From: Candidatus Melainabacteria bacterium | GTDB lineage: Bacteria > Cyanobacteriota > Vampirovibrionia > Obscuribacterales > Obscuribacteraceae | Length of the DNA stretch: 64,000 bases | Assembly: GCA_013288645.1 (NCBI GenBank) | Contig: JABDBL010000001.1 | Location: 1 to 64,000, forward strand | Reading direction: 5' to 3' | In this document: positions 18,231 to 27,974 of the stretch, piece by piece | Numbering within the stretch: position 1 is the first letter of the stretch | Layout: each line of letters starts with the position of its first letter | Translations under genes and position numbers: made by a program | Notes under the pieces: model-generated | Database searches by the model: none | Told to the model about the DNA's origin: nothing | Seen by the model: the letters and a program-made list of their open reading frames with translations, nothing else

Positions 18231-19001
18231 ATGAAACTAGAAAACCAAAATAGTAATGTGTTTGTTCAACAGATGTCCAAACTCTTTGGAGATTTGTCAC
18301 ACAGGACACCCAACCTACAGCAGCCAGCTAGTCCGCGTATGACTTGTACCAGATTGAGAAGATTCAGAGAAACAAAGCAAGATTTAGTTTTAGAGTCTGA
18401 CTTTGGTTCAGATAACAGATTGACGCAAACAGGTAACGAGCTCGGTGAACCTGATAATAAAGATGAACCTAATAACAAGAAGGAAAGCTTTGCTGATTGG
18501 GTTGTACGTAATCAACAAGCGCATAAGGCATTAGCAGATAAACAAAATCCTTGTCGTGAGGAGATTAAGAATAACAATAATATAGCAAATGAAACTGTGC
18601 AGGGATTTGCTCATTTCTCGTCTTCTACATTACAGGAAGTGGCTAAAAATCCCAATACTCCTGTCGTTACGTTAAAATGGTTAGCCGCTCACTATGATGT
18701 AGAAGTTCGTGAAGCTCTGGCTATTAATGAGAGTATCGGTAGCGATATTTTGCATATTTTAGTTCGTGATGGTGAAGATAGTGTCAAGAAAGCTGTATTG
18801 GACAATAAGAATATAAGCCAAAAAGAACTCCTTAGATTGTGCGGTGAGGATAATCCTTTAATTGCAGAGAAGGCTAAGAATATGCTTCATCAAAAGCATA
18901 ATCAAAAAAGCAAACCGGAAATAAACCATCGTCGCGCTATGGCAGTGACGTCAAATATAGATATCTCGACTGCCAGGTCAATCCGACGAAAGCGTAAATA
19001 G
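18231..19001 (+). CDS. Repeat protein, leucine-rich-repeat-variant/HEAT-like (copy 2)
   Basis: A 256-residue shorter paralogue of the preceding gene. Shared features are the start FVQQMSKLFGDLS (copy 1: FLKQVSKLFEDLA), the block SPRMTCTRLRRFRE, a SFADWVVRNQQAHKAL segment and the repeats LQEVAKNPNTPVVTLKWLAA. The linker between block and repeats is rich in Asn, Asp and Lys and has diverged. The C-terminus is basic (IRRKRK). The tandem arrangement indicates local duplication followed by loss or gain of the second repeat group. It converges on the protease gene at 19059. Confidence 0.7.
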   Translation: MKLENQNSNVFVQQMSKLFGDLSHRTPNLQQPASPRMTCTRLRRFRETKQDLVLESDFGSDNRLTQTGNELGEPDNKDEPNNKKESFADWVVRNQQAHKALADKQNPCREEIKNNNNIANETVQGFAHFSSSTLQEVAKNPNTPVVTLKWLAAHYDVEVREALAINESIGSDILHILVRDGEDSVKKAVLDNKNISQKELLRLCGEDNPLIAEKAKNMLHQKHNQKSKPEINHRRAMAVTSNIDISTARSIRRKRK

Positions 19002-19058
19002 GTTGTACTGCTTTTATTCTAGGGGGCAGAAATGCCTTGTCTGCTGGTACTCTTGTAG

Positions 19059-20306
19059 TTATTTGATTAGATTGTGACCAACGCTTAAGACAGTCTTGTT
19101 ATTGGTCACGGTTGATAATAATTGTTTTTTGGTTAATGGCTTGCTGTAGGCGATCTTTTCTTTGAGGTAGGTATAAGCAACTTTCACTTGGTCTGTTTTG
19201 TTTTCGATTAATATATCTGGCTCAATGCCTACTTTATTAATATCCGAACCATTAGGCGTTAAATAGCGAGAAACAGTGATATGTAGGGCGGCTCCGCCAG
19301 GTAAGCGGTTAATTTCCTGCACTAACCCTTTCCCATACGTGCGAGTGCCAAGAACGATACCGCGGCCATTATCTTTTATCGCACTAGCTAAAATTTCACT
19401 TGCGCTGGCACTTTCTTCATCTACTAAAACTACGATAGGCTGCTTGGTCAATGGTTGCCCAGAAGAAATATCGGTGTGTTTTCCATGTCTGCCTATAGTG
19501 CTCACAATTGTGCCACCGTCAAGGAGCATATCTGCCATTTCTAAAGCATTGGCAAGCAATCCGCCTGGATTGTCTCGTAAGTCAATTATTATGCCTTTAG
19601 CACCGGCTAATCTAGCTAGTGCGCGGCGAAATTCCTTAGCTGCATCACTGGAGATAAATGTACTAAGCTGTATGTAACCAATGCCTGAGTCAAACATTTT
19701 TACTTGAACAGCTCGAATATCAATATCTTGTCTAGTAATTTGTACAATCGCTTGATTACCCGCATGTTTAACTGCTAATTTTACGCTTGTGCCTGCTTGA
19801 CCGCGAATATGCTCGGCTGCTTGTTCAGGGGTTATACCGATAGCGCAGGCGTTATCTATGGCGATTAACTCATCACCAGGCGAAAGACCAGCTTTTTCTG
19901 CTGGGCTGTTTTCGATTGTGCGGGTAATAATTAAGTGAGTTTGGTCTCTTGATTGTTGTAGATTTATTCCGATACCTACTATATGAGCGTCGATGGCGTC
20001 ATTCTCATCTTGAAAGGCACGCGGATCTAGAAACCGTGTATAAGGATCTTTTAGAGATTCGAGCATTTTCTTTATGGCTCTAAAAGCATCATCCGTATTT
20101 TGGATTTGATCGTCGTACTTGTGTTCGTATTCAGGCCAGTCTGTGCCATTGAAACTGGTGTCGTAATAGTTTTCTTTCACCAGTGCCCAGGCGTGGTGGT
20201 AGATTTCTCGGGCATCATAATGGTGCCCAATAGCTGGTTGAAAAGAAAATGTGATTATTAGTAATAGCGTAGCAAGAGTCCACGCAGACTTTCTTCTGAA
20301 CATCAT
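19059..20306 (-). CDS. Carboxyl-terminal processing protease (S41 family)
   Basis: A 415-residue periplasmic serine protease. An N-terminal hydrophobic signal (about residues 7-27) precedes a CtpA-like helical region. A PDZ domain (about 105-190, with VGIGINLQ and SPAEKAGLSPGDELIAID) selects substrate C-termini. The S41 catalytic core has IIDLRDNPGG, then VDEESASASEILA with the nucleophile serine, and RTYGKGLVQ with the catalytic lysine. It probably trims or degrades envelope proteins; in cyanobacteria and other bacteria related enzymes mature photosystem D1 or degrade murein hydrolases. No adaptor gene is adjacent. Confidence 0.92.
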   Translation of the reverse strand: MMFRRKSAWTLATLLLIITFSFQPAIGHHYDAREIYHHAWALVKENYYDTSFNGTDWPEYEHKYDDQIQNTDDAFRAIKKMLESLKDPYTRFLDPRAFQDENDAIDAHIVGIGINLQQSRDQTHLIITRTIENSPAEKAGLSPGDELIAIDNACAIGITPEQAAEHIRGQAGTSVKLAVKHAGNQAIVQITRQDIDIRAVQVKMFDSGIGYIQLSTFISSDAAKEFRRALARLAGAKGIIIDLRDNPGGLLANALEMADMLLDGGTIVSTIGRHGKHTDISSGQPLTKQPIVVLVDEESASASEILASAIKDNGRGIVLGTRTYGKGLVQEINRLPGGAALHITVSRYLTPNGSDINKVGIEPDILIENKTDQVKVAYTYLKEKIAYSKPLTKKQLLSTVTNNKTVLSVGHNLIK

Positions 20307-20675
20307 CCCCGATCCCCGATCCCCGCCCGTTCAATTTACTTTGAACAGATGACCATTGCCCAGCAAACCCCGACAATTACCGCCATCTCACAATGCTGTT
20401 ATGCCCCATCAGATACAGGTTTTATACATTCTTTAGATTAAACTTTAGTCGGGCAATAAGTGCTTTGCCCATGGGCAGTACTTTTCTTTTTGGGTTACTG
20501 CTCAAGGCGCTGACTGGATGAGCTATTGCGGATAACTAAAAAATCGAAATTGACTTTTGACCTTGCAATAGAAATCACCCTAAAGAGGTAGGTAATTTGT
20601 CTATACCAATCATGCTAAGCGGTCTATTAGCGGTATCACTCTTTTGGGTTTTTTGATTGTTGGGATGCTGCCCAA
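20307..20675. other. Long non-coding gap with two adjacent hairpins
   Basis: No convincing gene is present in these 369 bases between the protease and UbiD genes. Two stem-loops lie side by side: GGGCAA/TTGCCC at 20451-20470, and GGGCAGTA pairing with TACTGCTC at 20473-20503 (one G-T pair). A short tandem CCCCGAT repeat abuts the protease start (20306-20325). On the minus strand the stems would lie in a long leader of the protease mRNA, or be the tail of the UbiD transcript. Neither is followed by a clear U-run. A structured leader or small RNA is possible but unproven. Confidence 0.3.
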
Positions 20676-22295
20676 TCAATTAAAACCGTATTCTCTCCAG
20701 CGACTATTTACTATGTTTTGGATGTCCTTATTCATTTGTATTGGTTTTGGCCAGTCGCGGTTAAATCCTTCTGCTTTCCATTTACGTGTAGCATCAATGC
20801 CAATTTTTGAGCCATAACCGAAAATTGGGCAGCTATGATCCAGAATATCTAATGGACCTTCAGCAAACATTGTGTCTCTCTTGGGGTCTGTATTACCGAA
20901 AACATTGAGAGCTACTTCTGATAGGTTATGAACATTGATATCTTTATCAACCACAATAATGAATTTGGTGAACATAAGTTGTCCTAAGCCCCAGATAGCA
21001 CTCATTACTTTGCGGGCATGACCAGGAAAGCGCTTGTCGATTGATACGATGGCGCAATTGTGGAACACTCCTTCCCAAGGTAAATTCATATCAACAATTT
21101 CTGATACCAGCATTTGTACTAATGGCAGAAAAATTCTTTCTGTTGCTTTACCTAAATAGCAATCTTCTTGTGGGGGTTTACCGACGATAATGGTTTGATA
21201 AATAGGGTTACGTCTGTGGGTAACAGCGGTAATGTGGAAGACTGGAAATAAGCCAGATAAACTATAGAAGCCAGTATGATCACCAAATGGTCCTTCTTCT
21301 TTTAATTCATTTTGGTCAACATATCCTTCAAGAATAATTTCAGCATTAGCCGGGACTTCTAAATCGATTGTTTTGCATTTGGTTAAACGTACTGGACTTT
21401 GCCTGAGAAAGCCTGCGAATAAAAACTCGTCTATGTCTGGTGGCAAGGGTGCAGAAGCAGCATAAGTAACTGCTGGATCACATCCTAGAGCAACCGCTAC
21501 TTCTAATTTGCCAGCTCCTAGTTTTTCTTGTTTGGACAAACTTCCTAGAGCTGGTGCTGGGTTTGATAGATGTGATTGTGTATTATTTTGTACACCGGCA
21601 AAAAATGTTCCATAATTTGGTGGCTCACTGAATTTGCCAGTTTTGGCTCCCGGTGCATCTGTTTGCTCATCCAGCCTGCGTTGTTCCTCGAAATGTCTAG
21701 CTCCATCATGATGCTTATGCCAATGCATGCCGGTATGAGCATTGCCATATTTTTGTAAGCGATAAATACCTAAGTTTCTAATACCTGTTTTTGGATCACG
21801 AGTGATGACCGTGCCCAACGTGATGAAAGGACCACCATCTTCTGGCCAACAAGTAAGAATAGGCAATTTGTTTAACATCGCCTGGCTAGGATCTGTAATC
21901 ACTATTTCCTGACAGGGAGCTTCTGTATGTGTTAATTTAGGCGGAAATTTACCCAATTCTACTAAAGTGGGCAATAGAGCCAGCTTCTCAAAAAATGTTT
22001 CTGGTACTTTCGGCTTGATTAAAGCTTTAATGCGCGCAGCAATATCATCGAGCTTGTTCACTTCTAATGCCAGGCAAATACGCTTCATTGAACCGAAGGT
22101 GTTTATAAGCAAAGGCATGTCATAGTCTTTTACGTTAGTAAATAGTAAAGCCTTATTATTGCCATTTTTACTTTTACTGACGCGGTCAGTGATTTCAGCA
22201 ATTTCAAGCTCTGCTGAAACCGGAGTGGTGATAGTTATAAGCTCGCCAGCATCTTCAAGTGCTTTTAAGTATTGACGCAGATCTGTGTATGCCAT
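20676..22295 (-). CDS. UbiD-family decarboxylase with an extra internal loop
   Basis: A 539-residue prenylated-FMN-dependent decarboxylase. It has the conserved segments HWHKHHDGARHF, VALGCDPAVTYAASAPLP and EEGPFGDHTGFYS, the last carrying active-site Glu and Asp. About 50 residues (roughly 209-262, bases 21510-21671) are inserted between HHDGARHFEEQRR and VAVALGCDPA, where typical UbiD proteins have a short linker. Possible substrates are a ubiquinone precursor or, since mqnA lies 7.6 kb away, the dihydroxynaphthoate of the futalosine menaquinone route. The latter is inference from context. No flavin prenyltransferase (UbiX) gene is in view. Confidence 0.88.
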   Translation of the reverse strand: MAYTDLRQYLKALEDAGELITITTPVSAELEIAEITDRVSKSKNGNNKALLFTNVKDYDMPLLINTFGSMKRICLALEVNKLDDIAARIKALIKPKVPETFFEKLALLPTLVELGKFPPKLTHTEAPCQEIVITDPSQAMLNKLPILTCWPEDGGPFITLGTVITRDPKTGIRNLGIYRLQKYGNAHTGMHWHKHHDGARHFEEQRRLDEQTDAPGAKTGKFSEPPNYGTFFAGVQNNTQSHLSNPAPALGSLSKQEKLGAGKLEVAVALGCDPAVTYAASAPLPPDIDEFLFAGFLRQSPVRLTKCKTIDLEVPANAEIILEGYVDQNELKEEGPFGDHTGFYSLSGLFPVFHITAVTHRRNPIYQTIIVGKPPQEDCYLGKATERIFLPLVQMLVSEIVDMNLPWEGVFHNCAIVSIDKRFPGHARKVMSAIWGLGQLMFTKFIIVVDKDINVHNLSEVALNVFGNTDPKRDTMFAEGPLDILDHSCPIFGYGSKIGIDATRKWKAEGFNRDWPKPIQMNKDIQNIVNSRWREYGFN

Positions 22296-22447
22296 TGCGG
22301 TTATAACCTGTATTTTCTATTGGCAAAGCCTATCTTATCTGTTTATTCTGGGTATTCGGTCGATCTTTATTTATTTTGTTAAGAAGTTGAATACTTTTGG
22401 TTATAGAATTCTGAACGGATAATGCTAAAAGTAAAAATTATGGCTAA

Positions 22448-22606
22448 AGTACTACTAATTCTTATTTGCGTGTTTATGTAATTGCCCATGATCTTCATGC
22501 TCGATACGTATCGTGGGGAGTAGATGAATACGAATTGTTTGGGCTGACTAAAGACGAGTTGAAAAAGAACTTTGAGAATAAGCTTTTCTTCAATATTTAT
22601 CTATAA
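22448..22606 (+). pseudogene. Possible gene relic in the 22.3-22.6 kb gap
   Basis: A 52-codon open frame without a start codon ends at 22606 and reads as protein-like sequence, for example RVYVIAHDLHARYVSWGVDE followed by YELFGLTKDELKKNF. An in-frame stop lies just before it, so if real it is a truncated remnant. Its last ten bases overlap the end of rdgB on the other strand. I do not recognise a family. The rest of the 301-base gap shows nothing notable. Confidence 0.3.
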
Positions 22607-23190
22607 TGACTAATTAGATATTCGGCGATTTTTTGCCACGCTTGGGCACGATGAGACAATTTATTTTTTTCGGTAAGGCTTATTTCAGCCACGGTTTGAT
22701 TGTGGCTATCAAGAAAAAAGATAGGATCGTAGCCAAAGCCACCTTTACCACGCATGTGATCAATAATACGACCTCGCCAAATACCTTCGAATTGGCATAA
22801 TAACTCGCCTGCCGGTGAAACCAAAGTCATTATGCAGTGATAAGCTGCCGTCCGTTTCTCAGGCATTATGTTCTTTAGTTCGTTCATTAGTTTCAGACAA
22901 CCATTACGTTCACTGCCCTCAGAATAGCGAGACGAATAAACACCTGGTTTGCCTCCCAAAGCATCGACACAAATGCCAGAATCGTCAGCAAGGGCATACT
23001 GATCAGTGAGACTGGCTGCCGCTTTTGCTTTAATCAAAGCATTTTTAGCAAAAGTGGAACCAGTTTCTTCTGGATTGAATTCTTTTGGTGCTAATTCTAG
23101 ATCAAGCCAATGCAAGTGATTAGTCTGTTCGGCTAGTGTTTTAATTTCTCTTAGTTTGCCTAGATTCTGGGTCGCAAGGATAAGCTTCAT
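22597..23190 (-). CDS. rdgB: XTP/dITP diphosphatase (RdgB/HAM1)
   Basis: A house-cleaning nucleotide pyrophosphatase that hydrolyses dITP, ITP and XTP to monophosphates, preventing their incorporation into nucleic acids. The 197-residue product has the N-terminal ATQNLGKLREIK motif, ADDSGICVDALGGKPGVYSS and GFGYDPIFF, all diagnostic. Length is normal. Its ATG overlaps the stop of the Rel/SpoT gene by four bases (ATGA), so the two are translationally coupled and both serve purine-nucleotide control. Confidence 0.95.
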   Translation of the reverse strand: MKLILATQNLGKLREIKTLAEQTNHLHWLDLELAPKEFNPEETGSTFAKNALIKAKAAASLTDQYALADDSGICVDALGGKPGVYSSRYSEGSERNGCLKLMNELKNIMPEKRTAAYHCIMTLVSPAGELLCQFEGIWRGRIIDHMRGKGGFGYDPIFFLDSHNQTVAEISLTEKNKLSHRAQAWQKIAEYLISHYR

Positions 23191-25520
23191 TCTGATTTAG
23201 CATCCCGCCTTCGAGATCTAAGATTGGTCGTATTGCCAGTGTCTACATTACGCTTGTGAGGAGATAGAGGTGTAACATTACTATTTTTATCGCTGGTGGC
23301 TTGCGGCCTGTGGTCCTTGCGGCGTACTTTTAGCACGTCACTTATGCCCTTTATCGACTGCGAAAGTCTATTTAATTGCTGTATGTTGCTCACTTCTATT
23401 ATGACGCTTATAGTGGCTGTATGTTTTTCGATATTTGTTTCTACCCTAAGGTCGCGCAGATCAATTTTAGAGTCGGATATTTTCTTTAATACATCGCCGG
23501 CAATACCTACTCTATCTAGTGTATCGATTTGCAAGTAAGCAGGATAAGTGCTTTGTGTGTCTTCAGCCCAATCAATAGAAATATGTCTTTCCTTATCTGC
23601 TTTGGCTAAGTTTACGCAGTCTTTACGGTGAACAGCGATGCCACTGCCTCTGGTGACTACTCCTTCGATTTCTTCACCTGGTACCGGTTGGCAGCATTTC
23701 GCTAAATGGTGAAGTAAGCCACCCAGGCTACTGACAGATGCGGGTTTAATTTCTTTGACTTCTTGAGGTGAGGCAGCAACTTGTCCTTTGCGAGCCAATT
23801 TTTCTTGTTGTTCTTGTTCGCGTATGCGACTGACTATTTGAGAGGCAGCAATATCTCCGTAACCTATGGCAGCTAGTAAGTCATTGGCATCATTACAGTG
23901 TAATCTTTTGAAAATATCTTTTGTTTTTTCTGATTTTAAAAATTCTTCTAGAACAGGGCGTCCCAGTTCGGCTTCCAACATCTTATGCCCTTGCTGAATG
24001 TGCTCATCACGATGATGTTTCTTAAACCACTGACGGATTCTTGATTTGGCGGAGTGTGTTTTAGCGAAATTCAACCAATCTAGGGTGGGGTGGGCAGCTT
24101 TGCTAGTGATAATTTCCACAATGTCGCCATTTTTTAATACCGAATTTAGGGGCATGATGCGGTCATTAATACGCGCACCAATGCAGCGGTGTCCTATATC
24201 GGTATGGACACGGTAAGCAAAGTCGATAGAGGTCGAACCGCTTGGCAAATCGAATACATCTCCGCGCGGACTAAAAACAAATACCTCGTCAGCAAATAGA
24301 TTCATTTTCACTGTGTCGAGGTATTCTTGAGCGTCTTCTAAGTCGTGTTGCCAGTCAACAAGTTGTCGTAACCAGGCAAGTTTCTGATCGACAGCAGTGT
24401 TTGCTTTTGCAGCTGTCCCCGATTCTTTGTATTTCCAGTGAGCAGCAATTCCATACTCGGCAATATGATGCATGCGGCGGGTGCGAATCTGAATTTCGAC
24501 CGGCTTACCTTCTGGTCCTATTATCGCTGTATGCAAAGACTGATAGCTATTAAATTTAGGCATAGCAATATAATCTTTAAACCTACCCGGGATGGGTCTG
24601 AATAGAGAGTGTACTAAGCCCATAACCTCGTAGCATTTTTGTGTATCTGGATCTGATTGCAATTCACAATAATTTTTGTCTTCATTACTATCAATGATCA
24701 CTCGAATAGCCAAAACGTCATAAAGCTCTTCGAAGGTCTTTTGTTGATTTTTCATTTTTTTCCAGATACCGAAGAAATGTTTGGCTCGTCCAACTATTTC
24801 AGCGCTGAGTGAGCGGTTTTCAAGTTCTACTTTGAATTTCTCGACGATAAGATTAACAAGATGTTCGCGTGCAGAACGGCTGTCAATGACTAATTGCTGT
24901 ACTTCGTAGTATTCATCGGGATGTAGGAATTTGAGACCCATGTCTTCTAATTCCCACTTCATTTTCCCTAAACCAAAGCGATTTGCTAACGGCGCGTATA
25001 TTTCTAGGGTTTCTTTAGCTATTTCAGCCTGTTTATGAGGCGGCATGTAATCCAAAGTACGCATATTATGCAGACGATCTGCTAGCTTGACAAGTACGAC
25101 TCTTATGTCTTCGGCAATAGCAACAATCAGCTTGCGGAAGTTTTCTGCTTGCCTTTCCTGTTTAGAACTGAAGCTGAATTTGCCTAATTTGGTTACACCC
25201 TCAACAATTTTTCTTACTTCAATACCGAACTTGCTCTCGATTACTTCGGCAGCAATATTACAATCTTCCAGGACATCGTGACAAAGGGCGGCTATTACTG
25301 TTTGAGCATCTGCATTGAGCTCAGCCAAAATAATTGCCACTTCTACTGGATGGATGATGTATGGTTCTTCTGACTTACGAAATTGTCCTTCGTGAGCCTT
25401 ACTGGCAAATTGAAAGGCTTCTTGTACTAAAGCTAAGTCCTCAGCAGGTCTGCCCTGTTGTTTTAGGATATCAAAAAGCTTGTCCTCTCGGGACTGGGTA
25501 GAAGCATTCACGGGGTACAC
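23187..25520 (-). CDS. (p)ppGpp synthetase/hydrolase, Rel/SpoT family
   Basis: A 777-residue long RSH enzyme controlling the stringent response. The HD hydrolase domain (about 30-190) has intact HPVEVAIIL and CHDVLED, so hydrolysis is likely active. The synthetase domain (about 230-360) has RFKDYIAMPKFNSYQSLHT. A TGS domain follows at about 410-470 (FVFSPRGDVFDLPSGSTSID), then a helical and cysteine-containing region (HHLAKCCQPVPGEEI) and a C-terminal ACT domain at about 680-750. It is probably bifunctional and the only long RSH in view. The C-terminal tail is basic. Confidence 0.95.
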   Translation of the reverse strand: MYPVNASTQSREDKLFDILKQQGRPAEDLALVQEAFQFASKAHEGQFRKSEEPYIIHPVEVAIILAELNADAQTVIAALCHDVLEDCNIAAEVIESKFGIEVRKIVEGVTKLGKFSFSSKQERQAENFRKLIVAIAEDIRVVLVKLADRLHNMRTLDYMPPHKQAEIAKETLEIYAPLANRFGLGKMKWELEDMGLKFLHPDEYYEVQQLVIDSRSAREHLVNLIVEKFKVELENRSLSAEIVGRAKHFFGIWKKMKNQQKTFEELYDVLAIRVIIDSNEDKNYCELQSDPDTQKCYEVMGLVHSLFRPIPGRFKDYIAMPKFNSYQSLHTAIIGPEGKPVEIQIRTRRMHHIAEYGIAAHWKYKESGTAAKANTAVDQKLAWLRQLVDWQHDLEDAQEYLDTVKMNLFADEVFVFSPRGDVFDLPSGSTSIDFAYRVHTDIGHRCIGARINDRIMPLNSVLKNGDIVEIITSKAAHPTLDWLNFAKTHSAKSRIRQWFKKHHRDEHIQQGHKMLEAELGRPVLEEFLKSEKTKDIFKRLHCNDANDLLAAIGYGDIAASQIVSRIREQEQQEKLARKGQVAASPQEVKEIKPASVSSLGGLLHHLAKCCQPVPGEEIEGVVTRGSGIAVHRKDCVNLAKADKERHISIDWAEDTQSTYPAYLQIDTLDRVGIAGDVLKKISDSKIDLRDLRVETNIEKHTATISVIIEVSNIQQLNRLSQSIKGISDVLKVRRKDHRPQATSDKNSNVTPLSPHKRNVDTGNTTNLRSRRRDAKSE

Positions 25521-25661
25521 TCTACGGGGCTGATTAAGTGCTGCAAATTTACTTATTAATCAAAATTATACAATTGTTGAGCTTGTTTCCCACCGAAGAA
25601 AGGGCACTCATGACAAATGTTTAAGTACGTTTTAGCCTTTATAAAGATATTTGAGACCTAA

Positions 25662-27974
25662 CTATTGGTCTAACTCATTGCCTAAATTAGCTAATGCAAG
25701 TCGGGTTTTACTTGTTTTTGAATGTTCTGGTCCAAGCGATTCTTCCAATATAGAGCAAGCCCGTTTTAATAATGGTTTGGCGTCCAGATAATTAGTTTGT
25801 GAAATATAAATGTTTGCTAGATTTATTAAAGCGCGCCATCCACTGGCGTGCATCATACTAACCGTCGATTCAATTATTGGTAATGCACGCATATATAATT
25901 CAACGGCTTTGTTTGCTTGATTTGAGTTTGCGTAATGCTGAGCCAGCTTGCATAAAGTATCGGCTGTCAGAAAGTGTGCTGGGCCATAAGTACTTTCCGC
26001 TAATTTTAAAGCCTGCTTATGATAGTTGAATGCTTCTGGTAGGCGGCCTGCCTGTTGAAAATATTCTGCTGCTGTATTCAATATCGCAATTAGATCTTCG
26101 GCGTTTTTATCAAGCTTTTCATTTGCCAATAAAAGCCCTTGCTGCAGAGATCTTTCTGCAAGCTCAGTGTCACCCTTCTTTTTGTATATAAAACTTAGAT
26201 CGCATAATATAGTGGCTAACACTGCATAGTTAGTATTCTCGGGTTTGTCTAGAATATTGGCTGCTCTGTTTAGTGTCTCCATCGCTGAGTCTAAATTGTT
26301 ATCGGATGATTCAAGCTCGGCTCTCAGTCGCAGCAGTGAAGCGAGTGCAGCGCTATCTTGTCCCAAAGTTCTTTCGATAAGACTAATGGCTTGAGAATAT
26401 TTATTTTGTGCCTCTGGGAGTTTATTTAGGCTGGCATATACTTGACCTAGTGAAGCCAGGCAGGAAGCTTTTTTCGAGTAATTATCTTTATGATGCTCCT
26501 CTATTAAAGCAAGTAGTTCTTCAAGCAGAAATTCTACTTCTTTTAGTTTGCCTTGTTTGAAATATACATTGGCCAAGCCTTCTTGGCAGGTCAACGCGTA
26601 TAGACTTTTGCTTCCATAGGATACTTTTCCTGCTTCAAGAGCACTTTTAAAGTAATTTCCTGCATCAACTAATTTGTACCAAGCAAGATAAAATTGAGCC
26701 ATTTTCAAATAGGTATCTGCAATACTTGCCTGACAGCCTATGATAATTTGTTTTCTGATCTGTAGTGCACGCCGATAGGCGGACTCTGCTTGAGAGTATT
26801 TGCCCTGTTCTTGGTAGAGGATTGCTAGACAATCTTGGAATTTGGCAATTATTGAGGGTTGAGGACCTTGCTCTGAGCCTACTGTTTGAATGGCGATAAA
26901 CCATAAATTTTCGGCTTCTCGATATTTTTTTTGTTCTAGTTTTACGAATGCAAGATGGTTGTATACATTGGCTACATCGGGATGCTTATTGCCAAAATTC
27001 ATTTTCAGAATATCTAGTGCTTGTTGGTATTGCAATTCTGCTTCTAAATAATTGCCTTTAACTTTGCTTAAATGAGCTAATTCAACGAGAATATAAGCAT
27101 TGCCCGGGTGTTTACTGTCACTATGTTTGACTAAAAGATCTTTTGCGATTTTGAATAATTCTTCAGCTTCACTGCGTGATTTGTTGTCTAGCAAGGTTTT
27201 AGCTAGTCCAAAATACAATTCCCCAATATCGGGATGCTCGTCGTGTTTGCTTTGTTTGAGTATTGCTAGAGCGTTTCTATAAAAGACGATTGCTTCATCC
27301 GTATTTCCTAAACAATGGTTTGCCTGCGCCAATTCTTTTAGAATTATTGCTGCCAATAAACTATCTTTTTCTGCTTCAGCTAAGGCTTTTAACAAATATT
27401 TTTTATCAATGCGATAATTGCCCCGTGCTTTTTCTAGTTGTGCCAATTCGTATAAGGCAGTAATAGTAAATGGCTGGCCAAATAAGAATTGCTTATCCCC
27501 GTTTTGCTTTGCTCCAGCACATAAAAGCTCAATTCTCTGCTCTTCTGATGCTTGTCCGTAAAGGGCATCGAAGTCATCGGTGTGTGTATTTAAGACGGGA
27601 TTGGGAGACAAATATTCTTGCCAAATTTCCATGGCCCGAGAGGTAAATTTATCGGCTTCTGGATTGTTCTTAGTCTTATATACCTTGGCTAAATGACGCA
27701 AAACAACAGCTACCAGAGGATGGTCAATTCCCAGGTCATTTTCAAGAATAATTCGGGCAGCAATAAAATTCTCTTCTGCTTTAGTATATTGTGCCAAAGC
27801 AGTATAAACTATGCCCAACTGATGTCTAATATGAGCTAATTTACGAGGTTCTTTAATAGAATCTTTTTCGTATATAGTTAAGGCATTCTTATAGCCTGAT
27901 TCTGCTTCTTGAAAATCTGCAGCTAAATAATGACTATATGCTTGGTCAATAAGACTATTACTAGACGGATTCAT
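25662..27974 (-). CDS. Large tetratricopeptide-repeat protein (kinesin-light-chain type)
   Basis: A 770-residue protein made almost entirely of TPR units of about 42 residues, for example AHIRHQLGIVYTALAQYTKA and ANVYNHLAFVKLEQKKYREA, the kinesin-light-chain/NphP3 style with LG(E/P)xHP-like linkers (LGIDHPLVA, FGNKHPDVA). No signal peptide, membrane span or catalytic domain is visible, so it is probably a cytoplasmic scaffold. It stands alone between the Rel gene and an oppositely oriented SRPBCC gene. Its partners are unknown. Confidence 0.85.
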   Translation of the reverse strand: MNPSSNSLIDQAYSHYLAADFQEAESGYKNALTIYEKDSIKEPRKLAHIRHQLGIVYTALAQYTKAEENFIAARIILENDLGIDHPLVAVVLRHLAKVYKTKNNPEADKFTSRAMEIWQEYLSPNPVLNTHTDDFDALYGQASEEQRIELLCAGAKQNGDKQFLFGQPFTITALYELAQLEKARGNYRIDKKYLLKALAEAEKDSLLAAIILKELAQANHCLGNTDEAIVFYRNALAILKQSKHDEHPDIGELYFGLAKTLLDNKSRSEAEELFKIAKDLLVKHSDSKHPGNAYILVELAHLSKVKGNYLEAELQYQQALDILKMNFGNKHPDVANVYNHLAFVKLEQKKYREAENLWFIAIQTVGSEQGPQPSIIAKFQDCLAILYQEQGKYSQAESAYRRALQIRKQIIIGCQASIADTYLKMAQFYLAWYKLVDAGNYFKSALEAGKVSYGSKSLYALTCQEGLANVYFKQGKLKEVEFLLEELLALIEEHHKDNYSKKASCLASLGQVYASLNKLPEAQNKYSQAISLIERTLGQDSAALASLLRLRAELESSDNNLDSAMETLNRAANILDKPENTNYAVLATILCDLSFIYKKKGDTELAERSLQQGLLLANEKLDKNAEDLIAILNTAAEYFQQAGRLPEAFNYHKQALKLAESTYGPAHFLTADTLCKLAQHYANSNQANKAVELYMRALPIIESTVSMMHASGWRALINLANIYISQTNYLDAKPLLKRACSILEESLGPEHSKTSKTRLALANLGNELDQ

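Noticed and set aside
19276-19677. 133-codon plus-strand frame inside the S41 protease gene
   Set aside because: The protease frame carries the catalytic motifs; this is its antisense shadow.
20600-20670. Possible short membrane peptide reading IPIMLSGLLAVSLFWVF
   Set aside because: It stops after a few residues and has no ribosome site; a chance hydrophobic stretch is likelier.
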